Position numbers and translations under genes: made by a program
The notes under the pieces: model-generated
What the model was told of the DNA's origin: nothing
What the model saw: only the letters and a program-made list of their open reading frames with translations
Database searches by the model: none
Shown: one piece after another, positions 16,191-25,658 of the stretch
How positions within the stretch are numbered: the stretch's first letter is position 1
How the letters are laid out: each line of letters opens with the position of its first letter
Assembly (NCBI GenBank): GCA_963705955.1
Contig: CAVPLH010000003.1
Coordinates: forward strand, 1-64,000
DNA from: WHSW01 sp963705955
GTDB lineage: Bacteria; Actinomycetota; Thermoleophilia; Solirubrobacterales; 70-9
Length of the DNA stretch: 64,000 nucleotides
Reading direction: 5' to 3'

Positions 16191-16272
16191 GCCAGGTATT
16201 ACGGGCCCCGGCGCGCCCGGGATTCTGGCTTGTCTAAGGGCTGGATAAGAATCGACCCCGGCGGCGATCCGC

Positions 16273-18375
16273 TCACGCCTCGCGCAGGCCGATGCGCTCG
16301 TGGAGGCGCCGCAGCGGCGCCGGCGCCCACCAGTTCCACCGCCCGAGCAGCTCCATCAGCGACGGGACGAGCAGCGCCCTGATGATCGTCGCGTCGATCA
16401 GCACCGCGATCGCCGTCCCGAACCCGAGCTCCTTGATGAACACGAGCTGGGAGGTGACGAAGGCGCCGATCGCGATCGAGAACAGCAGCGCCGCCGCGGT
16501 CACCACCCGCCCGGTGCGCTCGAGCCCGACGGCGACCGCCTCGCGATCCGAGTAGCCGCCGTCGCGGGCCTCCTTGATCCTGCCGAGCAGGAAGACGCCG
16601 TAGTCGGTGGAGAGGCCGAAGACGACCGCGAACAGCAGCAGTGGCTGGGTCGACTCGAGGCCCCCCTGGCTCGTGTAGCCGAGCAGGCTCTCGAAGCGGC
16701 CGTCCTGGAAGATCCAGACGAGGATGCCGAAGGTCGCGCTGAGACCGAGCGCGTTCATCAGCAACTGCTTCACCGGCAGGATCACCGAGCCCGTCATCAG
16801 GAAGAGGACGATCAGGGTCACGACGGCGACGATCGCGAGGACGGTCGGCAGGTGGTCGACGAGGCTCCGCTGGAGGTCGATCTGATGAGCGGTCTGCCCG
16901 CTGACGAGGACGCCCGGGACGCGGTCGCGGATCCGCTCGACGAGATCGATGCTCGCGTCCGAGAGCGCCGGAGTCGAGGAGATCACGCTGACCTCCGAGG
17001 CGCCGCCGGGGAGCCGCTGCGGCGGGTCCACCGCCGCGACGCCGGCCATCGGCTTGACCTCGTCGACGGTATCCCGGGCGGCGCGCGCGCCGCCATCGAG
17101 GACCGCGAGCCGGATCGGCGAGTCGTGAAACGGCGGGAAGTCGGCGCGCAGCGCATCGTCGACCTGTCGGGCGCTCGCCGACTCCGGGAGCAGCTGGGCG
17201 TCCACGGTCGTGAAGCTGATCCCGAGGAACGGGATCCCGAGCACGATCAGCAATGCGGCGCTCGCGGCGGCGATTCGCGCCGGGAACCGCATCACGAGAC
17301 GGGAGAGCCGGTACCAGAAGCCCTCGGGCGCGGGCCGCGCGTCGCGCTCGGCGCGCCGCCGCAGGAAGGCGGGGGAGAGCGCGTTGACGCGGCTCCCGAG
17401 CAGAGCCAGGATCGCCGGCAGGACGAGGAGCGCGATCGCCGCCGCGATCAGGGCGACGAGCGAGCCGCCGATTCCCATCGAGTAGAGGAACCGCTGCGGG
17501 AAGACGAGCAGCGAGGCGAGCGCGCCGGCGACCGTTATCGAGCTGAACAGCACGGTGCGCCCGGCCGTGTTCATCGTCCGTCGCAGCGCCTCGAGGCCCG
17601 GGCCGGAGCGCGCGATCTCCTCGCGATAGCGCGAGACGATGAACAGGCTGTAGTCGATCGCCAGGCCGAGCCCGAGTCCGGTGACGAGGTTGAGCGCGAA
17701 GATCGAGACCGAGGTCATCTCGCTGGCGACGCGCAGCATCACGAGCGTGCCGACGATCGCCAGGCCGCCGACCAGCAGCGGCAGCATCGCGGCGACCAGG
17801 CTGCGGAAGAAGAGCAGCGAGAGGACGAACAGGAACGGGAACGCGAACAGCTCGGCGCGCCGCAGGTCGCTCTCGACCTGGGCGTTGACCTGCTTCTGGG
17901 CGACCGCCGAGCCGCCGACGCTCACTCCGGGTTCGCCGGCCAGCGAGTCGGCGATCCGCTCGCCGGCGGCCTGGGCCTCGTCGTCGCCGGTCGGCTTCAG
18001 CGAGACGGCGAGGTACGTGGAGCGACCGTCGCGAGAGACGAAGGCGGGGGAGTGGGTCGAGGCGAAGCTGGAGACCGCGGCGACGTCGGGTTCGGCGCCG
18101 ACCCGGTCCGCGAGCGCCTCGACCCGCCGGGCGCCGGAGGCCGAGCGCGGGTCGACGCCGTCCGCGAGCACGATCACGCTCGCCTCGCGATAGCCGGCGG
18201 ACTCGAGCCGGCCGTCGGCGATCACGCTCTCGGTCTGCGGGTCGTCGGCCCCGTAGGGGTCGAGCCGGCTCGCAACGCCGGCCCCGAAGGCCCCGCCGAG
18301 CACGAACAGCACGCCGGCGAAGATCAGGATCCGCCTCGCGCGCCGGTCGGCCAGCGATGCGAGCCTGGTCATCAT
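16273..18375 (-). CDS. MMPL/RND family exporter
   Basis: 700 aa with two repeats, each of one TM helix, a large extracytoplasmic domain and five more TM helices, as in MmpL/HpnN-type lipid exporters. Start chosen at the ATG that forms an ATGATGA overlap with the upstream PadR gene; a farther upstream ATG lies inside padR. Visible motifs: TGLGLGLAIDYSLFIVSRYREE and FGLSTDYGVFLLGRIKEARD, with the paired Asp/Tyr of the proton pathway in each half. Probably exports a lipid or hydrophobic compound under control of the adjacent PadR regulator. Confidence 0.92.
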   Translation of the reverse strand: MMTRLASLADRRARRILIFAGVLFVLGGAFGAGVASRLDPYGADDPQTESVIADGRLESAGYREASVIVLADGVDPRSASGARRVEALADRVGAEPDVAAVSSFASTHSPAFVSRDGRSTYLAVSLKPTGDDEAQAAGERIADSLAGEPGVSVGGSAVAQKQVNAQVESDLRRAELFAFPFLFVLSLLFFRSLVAAMLPLLVGGLAIVGTLVMLRVASEMTSVSIFALNLVTGLGLGLAIDYSLFIVSRYREEIARSGPGLEALRRTMNTAGRTVLFSSITVAGALASLLVFPQRFLYSMGIGGSLVALIAAAIALLVLPAILALLGSRVNALSPAFLRRRAERDARPAPEGFWYRLSRLVMRFPARIAAASAALLIVLGIPFLGISFTTVDAQLLPESASARQVDDALRADFPPFHDSPIRLAVLDGGARAARDTVDEVKPMAGVAAVDPPQRLPGGASEVSVISSTPALSDASIDLVERIRDRVPGVLVSGQTAHQIDLQRSLVDHLPTVLAIVAVVTLIVLFLMTGSVILPVKQLLMNALGLSATFGILVWIFQDGRFESLLGYTSQGGLESTQPLLLFAVVFGLSTDYGVFLLGRIKEARDGGYSDREAVAVGLERTGRVVTAAALLFSIAIGAFVTSQLVFIKELGFGTAIAVLIDATIIRALLVPSLMELLGRWNWWAPAPLRRLHERIGLREA

Positions 18376-18917
18376 CGGGCGGCCCGCCCCGCGGTCGGCG
18401 TCTCGTGGCGGGCGGCCTCGCGCTCGCACCAGTCGGCGGCGAACTCATTGCAGGCGATCCCGAAACGCAGCGCGACATGGGTGGAGCTCTCCGGCCCGGC
18501 GGGCTTACCGGCGTCGATCGCCCGCAGCTCGGCGGCGACCGTGCGATGGTGGTCGCGCTTCGCGAGCAGTGTCTCGGCGGTGGCCCCGGGACCGCCGAAG
18601 TCCGAGAAGAAGACCTTGAGCAGGGCCTCGTCGCGCGTCTCCTGGATCTGGGAGGGGACACCGAGCCAGCGCCGCAGCGCCTCCCGCCCCTGGTCCGTGA
18701 GGCTGAACTCGATCCGCTTCCGGCTCTGGTCGCGATCCGCGCGCCCCTCGATCAGTCCGGCTTCGGAGAGGTTGCGCAGCTCGGGGTAGATCTGCCCGTA
18801 GCTCGCCGCCCAGAAGAACCGGGTCGAGTGGTCGACGAAGCGCTTGATCTCGTAGCCGCACATCGGCCCGAGGCCGAGCATTCCGAGGATCACGCGGGCG
18901 GTCGGGCTGAGTTCCAT
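18372..18917 (-). CDS. PadR family transcriptional regulator
   Basis: 181 aa. N-terminal winged helix (ARVILGMLGLGPMCGYEIKR then FFWAASYGQIYPELRNLSEAGL, the recognition region) and a C-terminal PadR/AphA-like dimerisation helix (RDEALLKVFFSDFGGPGATA). PadR proteins repress neighbouring exporters and release on binding a phenolic or drug-like ligand. First gene of a two-gene operon with the MMPL exporter. Palindromes at its own start indicate autoregulation. Confidence 0.92.
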   Translation of the reverse strand: MELSPTARVILGMLGLGPMCGYEIKRFVDHSTRFFWAASYGQIYPELRNLSEAGLIEGRADRDQSRKRIEFSLTDQGREALRRWLGVPSQIQETRDEALLKVFFSDFGGPGATAETLLAKRDHHRTVAAELRAIDAGKPAGPESSTHVALRFGIACNEFAADWCEREAARHETPTAGRAAR

Positions 18918-18960
18918 ATATCTTCGAGATATATCACGCGGATACGCGTATCTCCGTGAT
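18916..18960 (-). promoter_or_regulatory. Candidate PadR operator: two palindromes
   Basis: ATATATC-TTCGA-GATATAT (18916-18934) is a perfect 7+7 inverted repeat touching the padR start codon; AT-rich ATAT dyads are typical of PadR boxes. Directly upstream, 18933-18960 is a second near-palindrome centred on the perfect GATACGCGTATC (18941-18952) with ATCACG/CGTGAT outer arms. Together they cover the padR promoter/leader region. Confidence 0.65.
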
Positions 18961-18977
18961 CCTCGTCACACCTGACC

Positions 18978-19085
18978 CTGCAGCAACGGTCGCCGGAAGC
19001 GGTGATCATCGAGCTGATCGACGTCGTGATGTCGAAGAACGAGTGGTTCTCGCTCGACGGCGTGTCGTTCCGGGCCGGCGCCTGA
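18978..19085 (+). other. Possible gene remnant upstream of lysC
   Basis: The frame between the stops at 18957 and 19083 reads LQQRSPEAVIIELIDVVMSK then NEWFSLDGVSFRAGA. It is protein-like in composition but has no convincing start or ribosome-binding site. Could be a tiny gene starting at an internal GTG or ATG, or the C-terminal relic of a lost gene. Confidence 0.25.
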
Positions 19086-19125
19086 CGGCCGGCACTGCGG
19101 CGGCCACGCGTATTCTGATCACCCG

Positions 19126-20421
19126 ATGACCGAAACAGTGGTGATGAAGTTCGGCGGCACCTCCGTCGCCAGCGCCGAGGACATAAAGCGCGCCGCGAGG
19201 CGGATCGTCGCCGCGCGCGAGGGCGGCAAGCAGGTCGTCGCGGTGCTCTCGGCGCGCGGCAAGACGACCGACGACCTCGTCGCCGCGGCCTACGAGATCT
19301 CGCCCCACCCGCTGGAGCGCGAGATGGACATGCTGCTCTCGACCGGCGAGCGGATCTCGTGCGCGCTCTGCGCGATGGCGATCCACGACATGAGCCACCA
19401 CGCGATCTCGCTCACCGGCTCGCAGGCCGGGATCGTCACCGACTCGTCGCATACGAAGGCCCGGATCCTCGACGTCCGCGCGGATCGAATCCGCGCGGCG
19501 CTGGCCGACGACCGGATCGTGCTCGTCGCCGGCTTCCAGGGCGTCTCCGGCGACAGCAAGGACGTCACGACCTTGGGGCGCGGCGGCTCGGACACGACCG
19601 CGGTCGCGATCGCCGCCGCGCTCGGCGCGGACGTATGCGAGATCTACACCGACGTCGCCGGCGTCTTCAGCGCCGATCCGAGGATCGTGCCGGCGGCTCG
19701 CCTGCTGAAGCAGGTCTCGTTCGACGAGATGCTCGAGATGTCCTCGTCCGGCGCCGGGGTGCTGCAGCTGCGTTCGGTCGAGTACGGCCGCATCCACGGC
19801 ATCCGCATCCACTGCCGAAGCTCATTCGACGAGGGCACCGGTACCCTCGTGCTCGCGGAGGACGAGACGATGGAACGCCCGATGGTCACAGCGGTCACCC
19901 ACGCCTACGAGGCGCGCGTCACGCTCACCGGCCTCAGCGACGAGCCGGGGGTCGCCGGGCGAGTTTTCGGCGCCCTCGCCGACGCCAACGTCAACGTCGA
20001 CATGATCATCCAGAACGAGCCCGTCTCCGACGATCAGAAGGCCGACCTCTCGTTCACCGTCGCTCGCGAGGACCTCGGCGCCGCGACCGATGTCCTCGGC
20101 CCGCTCGAGGCCGGCGACGAGATCGAGGCCGACCCAGAGGTCGGCAAGGTCTCGATCGTCGGCGCCGGGATGCGCAGCCACCCCGGCGTCGCCGCGAAGG
20201 TTTTCCAGACGCTCGGCGAACAGGGGATCAACATCGAGATGATCTCCACCTCGCCGATCAAGATCTCATGCGTGATCTCCGCGGATCGGGTCCCCGACGC
20301 CGTGCGCTCGATCCACGAGGCGTTCGACCTCGGCGCCGACGCGGTGCGCGAGGAGGACCCCGCCGGCGAGCACCGGCCCACGGTGCGGCCCGAGGAGCCG
20401 GGCGAGGAGCGGGCGGCATGA
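19126..20421 (+). CDS. lysC: Aspartate kinase
   Basis: First step of the aspartate family pathway (Lys, Thr, Met, diaminopimelate). 431 aa. N-terminal amino-acid kinase domain with MKFGGTSVASAEDIKRAARR, TLGRGGSDTTAVAIA and the EIYTDVAGVFSADPR segment; then two ACT domains (from about residue 265, VTLTGLSDEPGVAGRVFGAL, and about 345, VSIVGAGMRSHPGVAAKVFQ) that bind feedback effectors. The acidic C-terminal tail is longer than usual. Overlaps asd by an ATGA, so the two are co-translated. Confidence 0.97.
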   Translation: MTETVVMKFGGTSVASAEDIKRAARRIVAAREGGKQVVAVLSARGKTTDDLVAAAYEISPHPLEREMDMLLSTGERISCALCAMAIHDMSHHAISLTGSQAGIVTDSSHTKARILDVRADRIRAALADDRIVLVAGFQGVSGDSKDVTTLGRGGSDTTAVAIAAALGADVCEIYTDVAGVFSADPRIVPAARLLKQVSFDEMLEMSSSGAGVLQLRSVEYGRIHGIRIHCRSSFDEGTGTLVLAEDETMERPMVTAVTHAYEARVTLTGLSDEPGVAGRVFGALADANVNVDMIIQNEPVSDDQKADLSFTVAREDLGAATDVLGPLEAGDEIEADPEVGKVSIVGAGMRSHPGVAAKVFQTLGEQGINIEMISTSPIKISCVISADRVPDAVRSIHEAFDLGADAVREEDPAGEHRPTVRPEEPGEERAA

Positions 20422-21464
20422 GCTATCGCGTCGGCGTCCTCGGCGCCACCGGCGCCGTCGGCTCGACGATCCTCGAGGTGCTCGCGGAGCGCGAGCTCCC
20501 CGTCTCGGAGGTCGTGCCCTTCACCTCCGAGCGATCGGCCGGGCGCAGGCTCAGCTTCCGCAGCGAGGAGATCGAGTGCCGGACGCTCAGCGACGATTCG
20601 ATCCAGGGCCTCGACCTGGTCCTCTCCTCGGCGGGCGGCGCGGTGAGCGCCGAATGGGCGCCACGTCTCGTCGCGGCCGGCGCGGTCGTCGTCGACAACA
20701 CGAGCTACTGGCGCATGCACGACGAGGTGCCGCTCGTGGTCGCGGAGGTGAACCCCGACGCGGTCGAGGGCCACAGCGGGCTGATCGCGAACCCGAACTG
20801 CTCGACGATGCAGGCGATGGTCGCGCTGGCTCCGATCCACAGAGCGGCCGGGATCGAGCGGATCATCTTCTCCACCTACCAGTCCGTCACCGGCACCGGC
20901 CAGAAGGCGGCCGACGAGCTGCGCGACCAGGCGCACGCGATGCTCCACGGAGAGGAACCCTCGGTCGAGGTCTATCCGCACCGGATCGCCTTCAACGTCG
21001 TGCCCCAGGTCGAGGCGTTCAAGGACGGCGACGACTACACGACCGAGGAGCGCAAGATGATGGCCGAGACGCGCAAGATCCTCGGCGCCGCGGAAGATGA
21101 GATGGGGATCTCGGCGACCTGTGTCCGGGTGCCCGTGTTCGTCGGCCACTCGGAGTCGGTGAACATCCAGACGCGCCGGCCGCTATCTGTGTCGGAGTGC
21201 CGCGACCTGCTCGCCGACGCGGCGGGCGTGATCGTCGCCGACGCTCCCGGCGAGGGGCTCTACCCGCTGGCCAGCGAGGTCGCCGGGCGCGACGAGGTGC
21301 TGGTCGGCCGGATCCGCCGCGATCCGTCACACGAACGTTGCCTGAACATGTGGGTGGTCGGCGACAACCTCCGCAAGGGCGCCGCGACCAACGCGGTCCA
21401 GGTGGCCGAGGTGCTCCACGAGCGTGACCTCGTCCGCGTCCCGGCCGGGGCCGCGGCGCTCTAG
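20418..21464 (+). CDS. asd: Aspartate-semialdehyde dehydrogenase
   Basis: 348 aa, second enzyme of the aspartate pathway; reduces aspartyl phosphate with NADPH. GATGAVG nucleotide-binding loop near residue 10, catalytic Cys in LIANPNCSTMQ near residue 128, and the catalytic-His helix region (VEVYPHRIAFNVVPQ, and CVRVPVFVGHSESV). Start ATG within the lysC stop (ATGA). Complete and standard. Confidence 0.97.
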   Translation: MSYRVGVLGATGAVGSTILEVLAERELPVSEVVPFTSERSAGRRLSFRSEEIECRTLSDDSIQGLDLVLSSAGGAVSAEWAPRLVAAGAVVVDNTSYWRMHDEVPLVVAEVNPDAVEGHSGLIANPNCSTMQAMVALAPIHRAAGIERIIFSTYQSVTGTGQKAADELRDQAHAMLHGEEPSVEVYPHRIAFNVVPQVEAFKDGDDYTTEERKMMAETRKILGAAEDEMGISATCVRVPVFVGHSESVNIQTRRPLSVSECRDLLADAAGVIVADAPGEGLYPLASEVAGRDEVLVGRIRRDPSHERCLNMWVVGDNLRKGAATNAVQVAEVLHERDLVRVPAGAAAL

Positions 21465-21475
21465 CCCCTCAGCCT

Positions 21476-23776
21476 TTGCTCGCCGCGATCGCCTCGGCGG
21501 CATTGATCGTCGGTGGCTCGCTGGCCTCGGGCCAGGCGATCCTCGCACTCTGCGGGCACCGCTCGACGCTGCTCGCCGGCCCGGTCGGCTTCGCGGCGCT
21601 GCTGACCGCCGCCGGGATCGTCGCCGGCTGGGGCGGACGCGGGACCGCGATCGCGATCACCCTGATCGTGATCGTCGTGGTCGCGGCCGTCGTCCTCGCC
21701 ACGGTCGGGTCGGCTTCCCGAGGCCGCGCCCGCGCGCGGACGGAACGGGGCTCTCGCCTCGTCGCGCCGGCGGCAGCGGCTCTACTTGCGGCGCTCGCGG
21801 CGGCGGTCCCGTTCATCGCCGCCGGCCACGTGGGAATCCTCGGCGTCGGCCTGGTCAACGACGACATGGCCAACCACCTGCTGCTCAGCGACTGGATCAG
21901 CGAGCGGTTCCGTCCCGAGCCGGTGCTGATCGACCAGGGCTATCCGCTCGGTCCGCACGCGCTGGTCGCCGGCCTCGCGAGCCTCCTGAACGCGACCTCG
22001 ATCGACGTCTTCGCCGGCCTCATCCTCGCGATCCCGGCGCTCACCGCCCTGGTCGCCTACGGGGCGCTCGAGAACGTCCGCCCGGTCGCCCGCGTCCTCG
22101 CCTCGGCCGGCGTCGCGCTCCCCTATCTGGCCGCCGCCTACCTCGCCCAGGAGGCGTTCAAGGAGCCGATCATCGCCCTCTTCGTGCTCGCCTTCGCGCT
22201 CCTGCTGACCCGGATGCGCGACTGGCGCTCGGCGATCCCGCTCGGCCTGCTCGCCGCGGGGGTCACCTACGTCTACTCGTTCCCCGGCCTCGCCTGGCTG
22301 GCGGGGACTGCGATCGTCTACGGCAGCCTCGAGCTGTGGCGCGCCCGGCGGGGCGGGAGGGGCTCGGCCCGGACACGGGACGCTCGATCGCGCGCCGCGG
22401 CGATCGCGGTCGGGATCGGACTGCTGACGCTCGTCTTGCTGAGCCTGCCGGAGGCCGGGAGGCTGCTCGACTTCGTCGACTTCCGGGCGTTGCACCCGGA
22501 TCGCGCGAACGAGGGCGGGCTCGGCAACCTGCCCGGCCAGCTGTCGCCGCTCGAGGCGCTCGGGATCTGGCCGACGAGCGAGTTCCGGCTCTCGGCGACG
22601 GCGAGCAGCGTCCCGGCTGTCGTCTTCTACGCCGGCGGTCTGTTCGCCCTCGTCTGCCTGGCGCTGGGCCTGCCGCGCTGGATCCGTCGCAACGGCACCG
22701 CGGTCGTGTCGGCGTTGCTCGCGGCGGCGATCCTCTACCTCGCCGCCCGCGCACTCGGCACCGTCTACACCTCGGCGAAGGCGCTCGCGATCGCGGCACC
22801 CCTGGTCATGCTGGTCACGCTCGGCGGCCTGCTCGCCGAGCGGCGGCGGGCGCTGACGTTGGTCGCGCTCGTCTTCGGCCTCGCCGCCGCCGGCTCGAGC
22901 TTTCTGATCCTGCGACAGGCCCCGGTCGCCCCGGACGCCCACGCGTCCGAGCTCGCGCAGATCCGCCCCCTGGTCGAGGGCGAGAAGCTGCTCTTCCTCG
23001 GTCGCGACAACTTCGTCCTCTATGAGCTCCGCGGCTCGAAGCCGTTCACCCACGTGCGCAACTTCTACGACCCGTACTTCGTCGAGCCCAACTTCGCGAT
23101 CAAGGACGTCGGCTCGAAGTTCGACTTCGACTCGGTCACCGCCGAGACGCTCGCGAGGTTCCCGTACGTGCTCACGACCCGGGCCGCCTACGCGAGCGGG
23201 CCGCCACCCGGCTACCGGGCGGTCGAGCGGACTCCCTCGTACGAGCTCTGGCGGCGTCACGGGTCGCCGGTCGGGCGAAGGCCGGCCGAGCGCGACGCAC
23301 AACCGGGGCGGTTTGGCGGCTGTCCGGCGCGGGCGCCCGGGATGATCGCCGACTTCCGGCGGACCCCGGTCGTCGCAGCCGCATCCGAGTGGAGCGACGC
23401 GACGCTCGAGGACGGGAGCCCGGCGAGCGTCGAGCTCGATCTCCCGCGGGGGCGGTGGAACCTCTCGGTGCAGTACGACGCGACCCGCCCGCTGACGCTC
23501 GGCGACCCCGCCGCCGGGTACTCCGCCACGCTGCCCGGCAACCTCGACTACCGCGGCACAGCGCCGTTCTGGCCGGCCGGGACGATCGAGGCCGACGGGC
23601 GCGACCCGATCCGGATCGGCGCCTCGGTGGAGCGACCGCCGCTCGTCGGCCGGCTGCTCGGCGCCCACTCGGTCGCCCATCTGGGCGCGATCGCCGCGAC
23701 CCGCGTCGGCGACCCGCGGCTCCACCACGGCCCGCCGCCGGGGTGCCGCGTCTACGTGGACTGGACAATGCCCTGA
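21476..23776 (+). CDS. Large multi-spanning membrane protein (766 aa)
   Basis: TTG start directly after asd. About 11-13 hydrophobic helices in residues 1-490, then a soluble extracytoplasmic domain (about 495-766). The long first loop contains VNDDMANHLLLSDWISERF, an acidic pair in the position used by GT-C glycosyltransferases. The soluble part (VAPDAHASELAQIRPLVEGE ... LLFLGRDNFVLYELRG) resembles the periplasmic region of such enzymes. I infer a polyprenyl-phosphate-sugar-dependent transferase or related envelope protein, not confirmed. The stop overlaps the next start (TGATG). Confidence 0.75.
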   Translation: MLAAIASAALIVGGSLASGQAILALCGHRSTLLAGPVGFAALLTAAGIVAGWGGRGTAIAITLIVIVVVAAVVLATVGSASRGRARARTERGSRLVAPAAAALLAALAAAVPFIAAGHVGILGVGLVNDDMANHLLLSDWISERFRPEPVLIDQGYPLGPHALVAGLASLLNATSIDVFAGLILAIPALTALVAYGALENVRPVARVLASAGVALPYLAAAYLAQEAFKEPIIALFVLAFALLLTRMRDWRSAIPLGLLAAGVTYVYSFPGLAWLAGTAIVYGSLELWRARRGGRGSARTRDARSRAAAIAVGIGLLTLVLLSLPEAGRLLDFVDFRALHPDRANEGGLGNLPGQLSPLEALGIWPTSEFRLSATASSVPAVVFYAGGLFALVCLALGLPRWIRRNGTAVVSALLAAAILYLAARALGTVYTSAKALAIAAPLVMLVTLGGLLAERRRALTLVALVFGLAAAGSSFLILRQAPVAPDAHASELAQIRPLVEGEKLLFLGRDNFVLYELRGSKPFTHVRNFYDPYFVEPNFAIKDVGSKFDFDSVTAETLARFPYVLTTRAAYASGPPPGYRAVERTPSYELWRRHGSPVGRRPAERDAQPGRFGGCPARAPGMIADFRRTPVVAAASEWSDATLEDGSPASVELDLPRGRWNLSVQYDATRPLTLGDPAAGYSATLPGNLDYRGTAPFWPAGTIEADGRDPIRIGASVERPPLVGRLLGAHSVAHLGAIAATRVGDPRLHHGPPPGCRVYVDWTMP

Positions 23777-24999
23777 TGGAGATCGGGTTCGGAGGGGCGT
23801 TGCTCGTCATCGGCACGCTGCTCGTGGTCGCGGCGGCGCTCTCGGGGGTGTCCCGCGGCACCATCCTCTCGACCTCGGTGCTATCGGTGACGCTCGGGAT
23901 CGTGCTCGCCGAGACCGGGCTGATCTCGATCGACGTCCGCGACCCCGGGGTCGTCGAGCTGATCGAGCTGGCGCTGATCCTGACCCTGGTCTCCGACGGG
24001 CTGGTCGTCGACCGCGAGCTGCTCGGCCGCCACTGGGGTCCGGCGACCCGGGCGCTCGTGATCGCGATGCCGATCACCCTCCTGCTTCTGGCGCTCGCTG
24101 CGAAGCTCCTCTTCTCCGACCTCACCTGGGCCGAGGCTTTCCTGCTCGGGGCGGTGCTCTCGCCGACCGATCCCGTCGTCACCTCGACGCTGGTCACCGC
24201 GGAGCGCGTCCCGGCGACGATCCGCCACACGCTCAACCTCGAGTCCGGACTCAACGACGGCCTCGCGCTGCCCTTCGTGCTCTTCTTCCTCGTCCTCGCG
24301 ACCCCGGGTGGCGACGCCGGCGCCGAGGCCGCGAAGCTGGTCGGCGAAGCGGCGTTCGGGGCCGTGATCGGCGTCGTCCTCGGGTTCGTCGGAGGCCGAT
24401 TGCACCGGGTCGCGCCCGGTGGGGTGACGGCCCGCTATGAGGGCATCTACGCCGTCGGGTTCGGGCTCGCGGCCTTCGGACTCGCCGACGTCACGTTCGG
24501 CAACGGATTGATCGCCGCCTTCGTCGCCGCGATCACGCTCGGCGCCTCCGAGCACGAGATCACCGAGCGGTTCGCCGACTTCACCGAGAACGTGAGCACG
24601 ATCTTCCAGGTCCTCACGTTCTTCGTCTTCGGTGCCCTGATCGTCGCCACCGGCTTCGACGGGTCGATCGTCGCGCTCGTCGTCTTCATACCGTTCGCGC
24701 TGCTGGTCGCCCGCCCCGTCGCGGTGCTGCTCTCCTTCGCGGGGACGCGACTGCCGCGGGCCCAGAAGGCATTCATCGCCTGGTTCGGGCCCAAGGGGGT
24801 CGCCTCGATGCTGTTCGCGCTGCTGGTGCTCGACCGCGCCGTAGCGCATCGCTCGCTCGTCTTCGACGTCGCCTCGTTCGTGATCCTCGCCTCGATTCTC
24901 GCTCACGGGCTCACCGACACGGTCGGCGCGACTTGGATCGAGCGCCGGGTGAAGGGTCCGGAGAACCGCATCGACGAGGTCCCGGAGAGGGCCGGCTGA
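23776..24999 (+). CDS. Cation:proton antiporter (NhaP-type CPA1)
   Basis: 407 aa with about 12 TM helices. The ion-binding region LSPTDPVVTSTLVTAERVP and ESGLNDGLALPFVLFF contains the Asp pair characteristic of CPA1 (TDP and ND). Probably exchanges Na+ or K+ for H+ across the cytoplasmic membrane. Starts in the stop of the preceding membrane protein and ends in the start of the GNAT gene (TGATG overlaps on both sides), so the three are translationally coupled. Confidence 0.93.
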   Translation: MEIGFGGALLVIGTLLVVAAALSGVSRGTILSTSVLSVTLGIVLAETGLISIDVRDPGVVELIELALILTLVSDGLVVDRELLGRHWGPATRALVIAMPITLLLLALAAKLLFSDLTWAEAFLLGAVLSPTDPVVTSTLVTAERVPATIRHTLNLESGLNDGLALPFVLFFLVLATPGGDAGAEAAKLVGEAAFGAVIGVVLGFVGGRLHRVAPGGVTARYEGIYAVGFGLAAFGLADVTFGNGLIAAFVAAITLGASEHEITERFADFTENVSTIFQVLTFFVFGALIVATGFDGSIVALVVFIPFALLVARPVAVLLSFAGTRLPRAQKAFIAWFGPKGVASMLFALLVLDRAVAHRSLVFDVASFVILASILAHGLTDTVGATWIERRVKGPENRIDEVPERAG

Positions 25000-25658
25000 T
25001 GGCCGGCCGGGATCGCTCCCCGCCGGTCGATCTCGACCGGATCGAGGTCGGCCCGATGCGGCCCGCCGAGATCGCCGAGGCGATCGCCGTCACCGCTCGC
25101 GCGATGAGCGACAGCCCGATGGCGGTCGCGGTGATCGGGCCGGACCCCGAACGCTGCTATCGCCAGCTGCACCGCTTCTTCACCCGCCTCTACAAGCTCG
25201 CCGAGCACCAGCGCCCGCTGGTCGCGCGACTCGACGGACGGGTGGTCGCCGCGACCAACGACCTGATCGCCGGCGCCTGCCGGGCGAGCGCGCTCGTCAA
25301 GCTGCGCTCGCTGCCGGCGCTCGTCTCCGCCGGGCCGCGGACCGCAGTCCGCGCGACCCGCTGGTTCTCGGACTGGGAGGAGCGTGATCCCGACCGGCCC
25401 CATTCGCACTACGGCCCGTTCGGGGTCGAGCCCGCGCTCCAGGGCCGCGGGATCGGCAGCCTCGTGCTCGCCCACTACACCCGCAACCTCGACGAGGCCG
25501 GCGAGGATGCCTACCTCGAGACCGAGAAGCCCGAGAACGTCGCGCTCTACGGCCGGTTCGGGTTCGACGTCCTCGAGGAGGACGAGGTGCTCGGAGTGCG
25601 CAACTGGTTCATGTGGCGAGCCGCCGGCTCCGACGCGCCCGCGACCCGCCGACGCTAG
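24999..25658 (+). CDS. GNAT family N-acetyltransferase
   Basis: 219 aa. Start chosen at the ATG overlapping the antiporter stop; an earlier in-frame start lies inside that gene. N-terminal part IEVGPMRPAEIAEAIAVTAR; acetyl-CoA loop FGVEPALQGRGIGSLVLAHY (Q-G-R-G-I-G); and the C-terminal YLETEKPENVALYGRFGFDV, the typical motif-B asparagine/YxxxGF. Substrate unknown. Converges with the SDH operon and overlaps its last gene by 4 bp. Confidence 0.9.
   Translation: MAGRDRSPPVDLDRIEVGPMRPAEIAEAIAVTARAMSDSPMAVAVIGPDPERCYRQLHRFFTRLYKLAEHQRPLVARLDGRVVAATNDLIAGACRASALVKLRSLPALVSAGPRTAVRATRWFSDWEERDPDRPHSHYGPFGVEPALQGRGIGSLVLAHYTRNLDEAGEDAYLETEKPENVALYGRFGFDVLEEDEVLGVRNWFMWRAAGSDAPATRRR

Noticed and set aside
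16300..18789. 829-codon plus-strand open frame over the MMPL exporter
   Set aside because: Composition Arg/Asp/Glu/Gln-heavy with no motifs; the minus strand encodes the recognisable MMPL and PadR proteins.
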